DNA from: Nitrospira sp. UBA6909
GTDB taxonomy: Bacteria > Nitrospirota > Nitrospiria > Nitrospirales > Nitrospiraceae
NCBI GenBank assembly: GCA_002451055.1
Contig: DKBD01000069.1
Coordinates: 997-7,082, forward strand
Reading direction: 5' to 3'
DNA length: 6,086 nucleotides
Shown here: positions 1-5,388 of the stretch, in pieces
How positions within the stretch are numbered: the stretch's first letter is position 1
Layout: each line of letters opens with the position of its first letter
Position numbers and translations under genes: made by a program
The notes under the pieces: model-generated
Seen by the model: only the letters and a program-made list of their open reading frames with translations
The model's database searches: none
Told to the model about the DNA's origin: nothing

Positions 1-47
1 CAAGGAGGATTCTGTTACAGAGATTTAGTCGCAAGGACGGCGTAGTC

Positions 48-113
48 TCAAGATTGCGAGAAGGCGGTTACGACATACGAACGGTCCGAGGGTATCGTGA
101 TGTCAAAGAGTAG
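48..113 (+). pseudogene. decayed C-terminal fragment of a tyrosine recombinase (integron-integrase/Xer-like)
   Basis: Read in the frame beginning at 48, this stretch encodes SRLREGGYDIRTVRGYRDVK followed by E and a TAG stop at 111-113. In integron integrases and XerC/D-like recombinases the region after the catalytic RHxxA(T/S) box typically reads ...HLLExGYDIRTVQELLGHxDV... Seven residues, GYDIRTV (66-86), match exactly. The rest aligns if three codons are lost (QELLGHRDVK becoming RGYRDVK), which also replaces the catalytic His of LGH with Tyr. The upstream frame does not show the Arg box, and the frame stops before the Tyr-containing C-terminus (YTHV). It cannot encode a working enzyme and is best read as a relic of a mobile element or integron. 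The match is short, so chance or another origin remains possible. Confidence 0.45.
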
Positions 114-404
114 AGAAACACAAGACTTTTCGTTGGACTCATTCGGACCACGCACTTTCGCTGGGCAATCAAGCGGAAGAGGGTGCAAACTCAAGTACTG
201 CTCTGATGGCCCTAGTGAGCTTCTGGTGCCGCTTGGGCATTCAATACCGGAGCTGGTCAATCCAAGAAAAGCCGCCTTGACTTTAGCCCTCTCCCACCCC
301 ACTATGCCTGCCTCTATCTGGTCACTGAGGAGCCACCGCTGTCTTTCTGTCCTGGGCCTTTGGGAGGATGGCTCGTACGCTTGGATTTTCCAGGGATTTC
401 CGCC
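114..404. other. non-coding or unrecognised stretch
   Basis: About 290 bases between the recombinase remnant and the first supported gene. Open frames exist on both strands here, but their products look compositionally arbitrary (rich in Ser, Pro, Arg), lack recognisable motifs and lack good ribosome binding sites. The base composition also looks less codon-biased than the genes to the right. A TTGACT at 277-282 could be a -35-like hexamer, but no convincing -10 follows at 16-18 bases. The promoter for the 405-782/779-1342 pair probably lies somewhere in this stretch; I cannot place it. Together with the fragment at its left edge, the stretch looks like degenerate accessory DNA. Confidence 0.4.
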
Positions 405-782
405 ATGTGGAAAAAGAATTTCCTGTTCCGGGCCGCCGAAGATACTCCGATGACGGAGTCGGAGAATGAACTGTTTCATGATACCGAACCAGCCATGGAC
501 AGTGCCGGGCTGACCCTTGAGAAGTTTCTCTCCGTCTGGGTGCAGGGGGAAGGCGAGGAGGATAACCCCACGGTGTTTACGAGCGTCTATGTGCGAACTG
601 CCGCGTTGGATGTCGCCAAACAGGTGGCGTTTCTCCAGCCGCTCCAAGGGCGGTCTCATCAAATCAAGCAGATGCTGACGCCTGGCCAGAAACGATTTCT
701 CGGACAGTGGTTTCAGTCGCACGCGTCCGAGGCGTGGGAGGCGTCCGACGATCACTTCCGTGAGCTGTTTGATTCCCAATGA
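405..782 (+). CDS. small acidic hypothetical protein coupled to the PLD-type gene
   Basis: Predicted 125-residue soluble protein with no signal peptide or membrane segment. I do not recognise a family. It is acidic: about 20 Asp/Glu against 11 Lys/Arg, with clusters near residues 17-32 and 49-53 and at the C-terminus. Codon third positions are G/C-rich from about 480 on, as in the genes downstream, which supports real coding on this strand over the long opposite-strand frame covering the same bases. The start is uncertain. ATG at 405 is preferred because AGGGA (392-396) lies 8 bases upstream. ATG at 450, preceded by a weak GAAGA, would give 110 residues. TTG at 360 lacks a good site. Its stop overlaps the next start as ATGA (779-782), so the two genes are probably translationally coupled and functionally linked. 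An inhibitor or partner role for the neighbour is speculation. Confidence 0.65.
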   Translation: MWKKNFLFRAAEDTPMTESENELFHDTEPAMDSAGLTLEKFLSVWVQGEGEEDNPTVFTSVYVRTAALDVAKQVAFLQPLQGRSHQIKQMLTPGQKRFLGQWFQSHASEAWEASDDHFRELFDSQ

Positions 783-1342
783 ACCGGTTACGACTCTTTG
801 AGATAGGACTCGGGTGCGGCATCGGCCTGCTCCTGTGGCCGTGGGCGGGACTGCCGGCAGCGCCGATTCGGGAAGTCTCGGCCGCGTCGGTGGAGGTGTG
901 GTATGGACCGGAAGACGAGCCGCTCAGCCGAGTGGTACAGATCTATGAGCAGGCGGATCGGTATATCTATGTCGCGGTCTATGGGATGACATCGTTCCCG
1001 GCAGCGAAAGCATTAATCGCGGCGCACAAACGGGGGGTGGATGTTCGTGTCATCACGGATCGTGAACGGCTGAAGGACCCCAAACAGCGGGCGGCGGTAT
1101 CCGCGCTATGGGAGGCGGGCGTCCCGGTCATGGTCAATCGGCATGACAGCCTCATGCATCTGAAACAGGTTGTGGCTGACGACGAGGTCAATGTGAACGG
1201 GTCGATGAATCATACGACCAGCGGCAACCGCTACAACGATGAACGGTTGGACGTCATTCGCGACCATGCCATCTCGGTCAAAGCCCGCGAGAAATTTCTC
1301 TCGATGTGGAAGGATCGGGAGCGATTTCGGGAATGGAAATAG
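779..1342 (+). CDS. exported phospholipase D-like (Nuc-type) single-HKD protein
   Basis: 187 residues. A hydrophobic N-terminus (about residues 7-27, basic residues before it) looks like a signal peptide, with possible cleavage near the Ala pair at 27-28 or at VSA 34-36, so it should act in the periplasm or outside. The PLD-fold domain spans about 37-182. One complete HKD motif is visible: H127, K129, D134, then G141, S142 and N144, matching HxK(x)4D(x)6GSxN, with E155 in the usual downstream position. PLD-superfamily enzymes cleave phosphodiesters through a phospho-histidine intermediate. A single motif in a chain of this length is typical of the Nuc endonuclease branch, which dimerises to complete its active site, so nuclease activity is more likely than lipase, but substrate is not visible from sequence. 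There is no strong ribosome binding site; translation probably depends on the ATGA overlap with the upstream gene. Confidence 0.88.
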   Translation: MNRLRLFEIGLGCGIGLLLWPWAGLPAAPIREVSAASVEVWYGPEDEPLSRVVQIYEQADRYIYVAVYGMTSFPAAKALIAAHKRGVDVRVITDRERLKDPKQRAAVSALWEAGVPVMVNRHDSLMHLKQVVADDEVNVNGSMNHTTSGNRYNDERLDVIRDHAISVKAREKFLSMWKDRERFREWK

Positions 1343-1349
1343 CCGCAGG

Positions 1350-1377
1350 TGAACGGTGAGGGGTGAAGGGGTAGGGG
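1350..1377 (+). repeat. short G-rich imperfect direct repeat in the intergenic spacer
   Basis: The 51-base gap between the PLD-type gene and the flavoprotein gene contains GGGG tracts at 1360-1363, 1368-1371 and 1374-1377, separated by TGAA and TA, with GG at 1355-1356 before them. The units resemble GGGGTRA. The run is purine-rich on the + strand. Two-layer G-quadruplex formation in DNA or the transcript is conceivable, but there are only three four-G tracts. No terminator hairpin or promoter hexamers are evident in the gap. Confidence 0.5.
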
Positions 1378-1382
1378 CAAGC

Positions 1383-1387
1383 AGAGG
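1383..1387 (+). promoter_or_regulatory. ribosome binding site supporting the GTG start at 1394
   Basis: AGAGG ends six bases before the GTG at 1394. This supports GTG as the true start of the flavoprotein gene: it places the FAD-binding beta strand at residues 7-12, the expected position, whereas the first in-frame ATG would remove that motif. Confidence 0.6.
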
Positions 1388-1393
1388 TCAGGA

Positions 1394-2668
1394 GTGAAGA
1401 TCGAAGAGGCAGATATTGCGGTCGTCGGAGCCGGGGGAGGCGGGGCGGTGCTGGCCCTTGCGCTGGCGCAAAAGGGGATGAAGACGATTGTCTTGGAACG
1501 AGCCGCCGGGCCGCCACAGGGCTTGCGCGGTGAGATTCTTCAGCCGAACGGGCAACGGGTCCTCGACCAGCTTGGCCTCTTGCACAAGTTGCCGGCCGAT
1601 TCCACGCGTGCAGTACGGTTGTTTCACTTTTGCCGGGTCGGCGGCGAACGGCTCTGCACGGTGGACTATGGCGATCTGCCAACTCCGTACAATCGGGCGG
1701 TGGTGACTCTGCCCAATGTCGCGCACCATGCCATTCTCGATGCCATTCAAGCGGAGCCTTCCGTGTCGCTATGGTATGGAGCATCGTTTACCGACCTGCT
1801 ACGAGAGAACGGCCGTGTCGTCGGTTTGACGGCAAAGAAGGGGGATGACGAGGTCACGGTCAAGGCGAACGTGGTGGTCGGCGCCGACGGCGCATTTTCA
1901 AAAGTTCGGGAGGCGTTGCAGATTCCAGCCGATCTGCATCTCTACCCGCAGGGGTATCTGATCGCCATCGTCGAGGCGCCCACCCCTATCACCGAAGCCA
2001 AATATTTTGTGGGCACGCGGACTATTCTCGGCATGTTTCCCGCGGCGGGCAACAAAGTCTATCTGTTCTATATGATCGACGCCGGTTCGTATGATCGTAT
2101 CAAAGCGGAAGGCATTCCCGCCTTACAGCGGGCCTGGACGGCCATCAGTCCTTCCGATGAGACGCTGTTTCAGGCCTTGACCGATTGGAATCAGACCGCA
2201 TTCATGCCGACCGGTCGGGTGCGGACGCCGACATGGGTCGCCGACGGCGCGGTCTTGATCGGGGACGCGGCGCACGGGATGAATCCTCATGCGTCACAGG
2301 GACGGATGCAGGCCATGGTGGATGCGATGGCACTGGCGGACCTGTTGCCAGAATGTTTGGCGGCGAATGATGTTTCCGCCGATCGGCTCAAACAGTTCGA
2401 GCGTGCGCGCAGGCCTCAAGTGACGATGCTGCAACAACTGGCGGATGAGCAGGTGTTGTTCTGGAACACGGCCAACCCTGTCATCGCCTTTCTGCGGGAT
2501 CGGGTGTTCCGAACGCTGGATCGCAACGCGCGTTTGCGGTATCGCGTATTGTCCACCACGGCCGGGCTGCGCAGCCGCCCGCCGTTCGGCCCGATCGATC
2601 GACTGATGGCTGCGGGGTTTCTGCCGGATCCGTCGGCCCATGAGAGAGTCGCACAGGACGCGGAGTAA
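1394..2668 (+). CDS. FAD-dependent monooxygenase, PHBH/UbiH-type (class A)
   Basis: 424 residues, GTG start. The three FAD signatures of the p-hydroxybenzoate hydroxylase fold are present in order: the Rossmann GxGxxG at G12-x-G14-x-x-G17, ending with E35 which should bind the ADP-ribose hydroxyls; the DG motif VVGADGAF at 161-168; and the GD motif VLIGDAAHGMNP at 287-298, binding FAD ribose and pyrophosphate. Length and layout fit single-component NAD(P)H-using aromatic or quinone-ring hydroxylases such as UbiH and salicylate hydroxylase relatives. Residues after the GD motif (A300, S301, Q302, G303, R304, M305) differ from the common GQGxN form, so substrate cannot be inferred; a dehydrogenase or reductase role is possible. 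It appears soluble, with no signal peptide. A tail of about 30 residues is rich in Arg and Pro. The stop is four bases before the next start, so it is probably the first gene of the main operon. Confidence 0.88.
   Translation: MKIEEADIAVVGAGGGGAVLALALAQKGMKTIVLERAAGPPQGLRGEILQPNGQRVLDQLGLLHKLPADSTRAVRLFHFCRVGGERLCTVDYGDLPTPYNRAVVTLPNVAHHAILDAIQAEPSVSLWYGASFTDLLRENGRVVGLTAKKGDDEVTVKANVVVGADGAFSKVREALQIPADLHLYPQGYLIAIVEAPTPITEAKYFVGTRTILGMFPAAGNKVYLFYMIDAGSYDRIKAEGIPALQRAWTAISPSDETLFQALTDWNQTAFMPTGRVRTPTWVADGAVLIGDAAHGMNPHASQGRMQAMVDAMALADLLPECLAANDVSADRLKQFERARRPQVTMLQQLADEQVLFWNTANPVIAFLRDRVFRTLDRNARLRYRVLSTTAGLRSRPPFGPIDRLMAAGFLPDPSAHERVAQDAE
2662..2665 (+). promoter_or_regulatory. ribosome binding site deciding the start at 2673
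   Basis: GGAG lies inside the last codons of the flavoprotein gene and seven bases before ATG 2673. An upstream in-frame ATG at 2640 would need a 29-base overlap and has no comparable site, so the shorter start is preferred. Reuse of the preceding gene's end as the ribosome binding site is typical of coupled operon genes. Confidence 0.65.
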
Positions 2669-2672
2669 GACG

Positions 2673-3431
2673 ATGTCGTCTGCGCAGTGGGTCATTGATG
2701 GATTGCCGGAGGGGACCCAGAAACTTTTGCGTTCGTATGTGCAGGATCTAGCCAAGGCGTTCGGTGATCAGTTGGAAGCCGTGCTGCTGTATGGCAGCGC
2801 GGTGCGCGGAGACTTCCTGCCCGGCCGATCAAATCTCAATATCCTGCTGTTCGTGCCTTCCTACGAAGTTGCCGTGCTTAAGAAGTATGCTCAGGTACAT
2901 AAGAAGTGGAGTAAGGAATTGGTCGTGGCTCCCTTGTTTCTCACCAGGGACGATCTCCAGGCGTCGGCCTTCGTCTTTCCGCTGGAGTATCAGGACATTC
3001 TGGACTGTCATCGTGTGCTGTGGGGACAGGACCCCTTTGTGGGATTCAAAGTCGATCCACGCCATCTGGCCGGGGAAGTTCTGCAATCGCTGCGGGGAAA
3101 CCTCGTACGCTTGCGGCAGCGGTTGGTCGAGGGAGAGGGCAGGGAGGAGGCGATGTTGATCGTGCTGCCCCTCTCGATTACCGCGGTATTGCCGGTCTTG
3201 CGGGGCGTGCAGCGCCTGTTGGACCGGCCGGTGTCGTTGCAAGGCGAGGCGCTGGTGAATGATCTCGAATCCTGCTTGGAACTCGATCTCGCAGCCCTGC
3301 GCGAGGCGCTGTTGCTCAAGCGAGGGCGCATTTCTCCGGGACAGAAAGAAGTGCCGAGGCTCATGGATCGCTATCTTGATGGTCTTGGGCGATTGGCGAC
3401 TGCGGTGGAACAGAGGGTCGGACAAACATGA
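2673..3431 (+). CDS. nucleotidyltransferase-fold protein with a degenerate active site
   Basis: 252 residues. Residues 34-61 form the hallmark of the polymerase-beta-type nucleotidyltransferase fold: hydrophobic strand LEAVLLY, the GSxxRG turn (G41, S42, R45, G46), then a second strand. The metal-binding DxD expected at the start of that strand is N54-L55-N56, so both carboxylates are Asn. The strand around 83-90 (LVVAPLFL), where a third carboxylate might lie, also has none. Metal-dependent nucleotide transfer therefore looks unlikely; a nucleotide-binding or scaffold role is inferred. The YQDILDCHRVLWGQDPF segment (106-122) resembles the segment following the core in stand-alone predicted nucleotidyltransferases. 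The C-terminal half (about 130-248) is predicted to be mostly helical. No signal peptide. Its TGA overlaps the next ATG as ATGA at 3428-3431. The true partner or substrate is unknown. Confidence 0.75.
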   Translation: MSSAQWVIDGLPEGTQKLLRSYVQDLAKAFGDQLEAVLLYGSAVRGDFLPGRSNLNILLFVPSYEVAVLKKYAQVHKKWSKELVVAPLFLTRDDLQASAFVFPLEYQDILDCHRVLWGQDPFVGFKVDPRHLAGEVLQSLRGNLVRLRQRLVEGEGREEAMLIVLPLSITAVLPVLRGVQRLLDRPVSLQGEALVNDLESCLELDLAALREALLLKRGRISPGQKEVPRLMDRYLDGLGRLATAVEQRVGQT

Positions 3432-4183
3432 CACGGGGAGCGACCGCGCACGTTGCTGCTGTTTTTCTCATGTTGCTGAGCCTGTTGCCGATCGGGATGG
3501 ACGAGAGCCGGGCGTCCTATTATGACCGGTTGAAAGATCGCCAGCCGCTTCCCAATCCGATCGGGTACGTGAGTGACCATGCGCAGGTGCTGGATGTGGA
3601 GGAGAGAGAGCGGATTCGTTCCGTATGTCAGGATCTCGAACGGAAGACCGGTGTCGAGATGGTGGTGGTGACGGTGTCCAGCATCGCTCCGTTTCTCTCG
3701 GCGAATGATTACGCCACGGCGTTGTATGAGAAATGGAAGATTGGGTCCACACAACAAGAACATGGCGTGATGGTGTTGGTTGCGGTGCAGGAGCGGCAAG
3801 CGGCTATTACCTTGGGCAGGAGGATGATGCCGGTCATTACGCCGCAGATCAGGAGCCAGGTCGGAAGCACGTATCTCTCGCCGGCCATTCAGCTCGGCCA
3901 TTTCGGGGACGGGCTCTATCGAACCGTCGTAGCATTAGCCTCATCGGCACAAGAAGTCCGGGTCGGGGAGTTGCGGCACACGCACCTCAAAGGCGTCGGG
4001 TTCTGGCTCACCATCATGCTCACGACCGTTGCTCTTTCAGCCTTCTGGTTCATCAGTCGCCCGGATCGTCGCCAGCCCTATCGCCGTCTTCAGAAGGGTG
4101 AATATTGGGGGACAGGTCAGGGCGGATTCGGCGGCAACTGGGGCGGGTTCGGCGGAGGGACCAGCGGGGAAGGGTGGCGGTAA
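3428..4183 (+). CDS. TPM-domain (YgcG/Psb32-like) membrane-anchored protein
   Basis: 251 residues. An N-terminal hydrophobic stretch (about 9-23) followed by a possible cleavage near S30 suggests a Sec signal peptide. The TPM (formerly DUF477) domain spans about 44-172: it opens with the typical GYVSDHAQVLDVEER segment (46-60), then the KTGVEMVVVTV strand (73-83), the Y100-EKWKIG segment (100-106), and a HGVMVLVAVQERQAAITLGR pair of strands (112-131). One transmembrane segment follows at about 190-209, then a short basic stretch (R211-R220) and a glycine/aromatic tail (229-250, GGFGG and WGGFGGG units). That order predicts a periplasmic domain with a cytoplasmic Gly-rich tail. Family members have been linked to photosystem II repair and to envelope functions, but no general biochemical activity can be stated. 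The frequent partner LemA is not in this window. AGAGGG at 3412-3417 is the likely ribosome binding site. Confidence 0.85.
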   Translation: MTRGATAHVAAVFLMLLSLLPIGMDESRASYYDRLKDRQPLPNPIGYVSDHAQVLDVEERERIRSVCQDLERKTGVEMVVVTVSSIAPFLSANDYATALYEKWKIGSTQQEHGVMVLVAVQERQAAITLGRRMMPVITPQIRSQVGSTYLSPAIQLGHFGDGLYRTVVALASSAQEVRVGELRHTHLKGVGFWLTIMLTTVALSAFWFISRPDRRQPYRRLQKGEYWGTGQGGFGGNWGGFGGGTSGEGWR

Positions 4184-4191
4184 GGGTTTTG

Positions 4192-5376
4192 ATGAGTGAT
4201 GCAGTGAACGAAGAGGCCCGCTATCGTGGACCAGCCTTCTTTTCCATGGGATTCCGTCCGTTCTTTCTGAGCGCGGCGATATTTGCCGGAGTCGCTGTTC
4301 CAGCGTGGATTGTCATGCTGGCCGGTGTTGGGGGAGTGACCGCCCACTACACGCCGCGAGTCTGGCATGTTCATGAAATGGTGTTCGGGTTTTTGCCCGC
4401 GGTCATCATGGGCTTTATGCTGACCGCCATTCCGAACTGGACCGACCGCCCGGCCATCAGGGGCTATGAATTGGCAGGACTCTGGTTCCTGTGGTTGGCG
4501 GGTCGTGTTGCGATCGTCGTTCCGTGGGGCGGTCCTGTGTTCTCGGCGATTGTAGACGGCACGTTTCTCGTTGCCGCGGCAGGGCTGATCTGGCGGGAAA
4601 TCGCTGCGGTACAAAGTTGGCGGCACGCACCGATGGGCGTGCTGGTCAGTCTCTATGCCCTGGCCAATATCCTTTTTCACCTGCTGATGCTGGGGGAACA
4701 GAGCGCGGACGTTCCTCCGCGCATGGCGCTGGGGGTGGTTCTGGTGCTGCTGACAGTCATTGGCGGCCGCATCATCCCAAATTTCACGGAAGAATTTTTT
4801 GAGGTTCGGGGCAGACCGGAACGGCCTGCTGCGTTTTCTCGGTATGACAAGGTGTCAATCTTGCTCGTCGTCTTCACCGCGATCACCTGGATTGCGCAGC
4901 CCTGGGGCATGGTAACAGGGTGGATGTTTGTGCTGGCCGGGGTCGTGAATGTGGGTCGCTTGGCTCGTTGGCGTGGCTGGCTCACGTGGTCAGAGCCGTT
5001 GGTGCTGGTGCTGCATGTGGGCTATGGGTGGGTGGTGGCGGCGCTGTTGCTCTTGGGGGGATCGTTGCTCGGCGTCGGATTGGCGCCTCCTGATGCGTTG
5101 CATGCCCTGACCACGGGCGCCATCGGCGTGATGACGTTGGGGGTGATGACCCGTGCCAGTTTGGGCCACACAGGGCGGGAACGTCATGCGGGTCCGCTCA
5201 CAGTCACGATTTATCTACTGGCATTTCTAGGCGCGCTGGTGCGTGTCTTCGGTCCGGCGACCGGCCTCACGAGTCATTTGGTAATGGGACTGGCCGCAGT
5301 CAGCTGGAGCGGCGCCTACATCCTCTTTGCGCTGTCCTACGGGCCTATTCTGCTTCGGCCAAGTTTGGATGAGTGA
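4192..5376 (+). CDS. nnrS: NnrS family haem/copper membrane protein
   Basis: 394 residues, the usual NnrS length, with about twelve predicted membrane helices (roughly 24-46, 61-80, 94-110, 116-134, 146-167, 178-196, 221-238, 241-256, 269-289, 304-320, 336-352, 362-383). Family signatures are clear: GFRPFF at 20-25, WHVHEMVFGF at 58-67, the NWTDRP segment at 82-87, GGRIIPNFT at 191-199, and TLGVMTRASLGHTGR at 315-329. Conserved His residues at 59, 61, 163, 304 and 326 are candidate haem or copper ligands. NnrS homologues bind haem and copper and protect against nitric oxide-derived stress, often beside denitrification genes; no nitrite or NO reductase is visible here. ATG 4192 is chosen because AAGGG (4182-4186) precedes it, overlapping the upstream TAA; a longer frame from 4105 would begin with an Arg-rich, out-of-family extension. 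Confidence 0.93.
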   Translation: MSDAVNEEARYRGPAFFSMGFRPFFLSAAIFAGVAVPAWIVMLAGVGGVTAHYTPRVWHVHEMVFGFLPAVIMGFMLTAIPNWTDRPAIRGYELAGLWFLWLAGRVAIVVPWGGPVFSAIVDGTFLVAAAGLIWREIAAVQSWRHAPMGVLVSLYALANILFHLLMLGEQSADVPPRMALGVVLVLLTVIGGRIIPNFTEEFFEVRGRPERPAAFSRYDKVSILLVVFTAITWIAQPWGMVTGWMFVLAGVVNVGRLARWRGWLTWSEPLVLVLHVGYGWVVAALLLLGGSLLGVGLAPPDALHALTTGAIGVMTLGVMTRASLGHTGRERHAGPLTVTIYLLAFLGALVRVFGPATGLTSHLVMGLAAVSWSGAYILFALSYGPILLRPSLDE

Positions 5377-5380
5377 GGAG
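5375..5380 (+). promoter_or_regulatory. ribosome binding site for the DsbA-like lipoprotein gene
   Basis: GAGGAG overlaps the final two bases of the NnrS stop codon and ends eight bases before ATG 5389. It is the strongest Shine-Dalgarno match among the genes here and fixes that start, which places the lipobox Cys at residue 27. Confidence 0.7.
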
Positions 5381-5388
5381 ATCCATTG

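Noticed and set aside
132..138. GTTGGAC, matching the GTTRRRY core of integron attC sites
   Set aside because: No partner RYYYAAC core or long imperfect palindrome was found at a suitable distance; a seven-base degenerate match is expected by chance.
277..308. Possible promoter: TTGACT followed by ACTATG/TATGCC
   Set aside because: The downstream hexamers match the -10 consensus poorly and the spacing is 18-20 bases, so it is not strong enough to annotate.
97..453. A 118-codon + strand frame
   Set aside because: No ribosome binding site and no recognisable domain; it overlaps the start region of the 405-782 gene in another frame and looks like a chance open frame.
48..779. Long opposite-strand open frame (243 codons) covering the left end
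   Set aside because: Its product lacks recognisable motifs, it runs antisense to the better-supported gene at 405-782 (G/C-rich third positions, ATGA coupling), and it spans the recombinase-like relic on the other strand.
774..820. Cys13 of the PLD-type protein as a lipoprotein anchor
   Set aside because: The residues before it (Gly-Leu-Gly) do not form a good lipobox, and the hydrophobic segment continues past the Cys, so an ordinary signal peptide fits better.
1278..1784. Opposite-strand frames within the flavoprotein gene
   Set aside because: They are antisense to a gene with three intact FAD motifs and are rich in Arg, Pro and Ser, as expected for shadows of a GC-rich gene.
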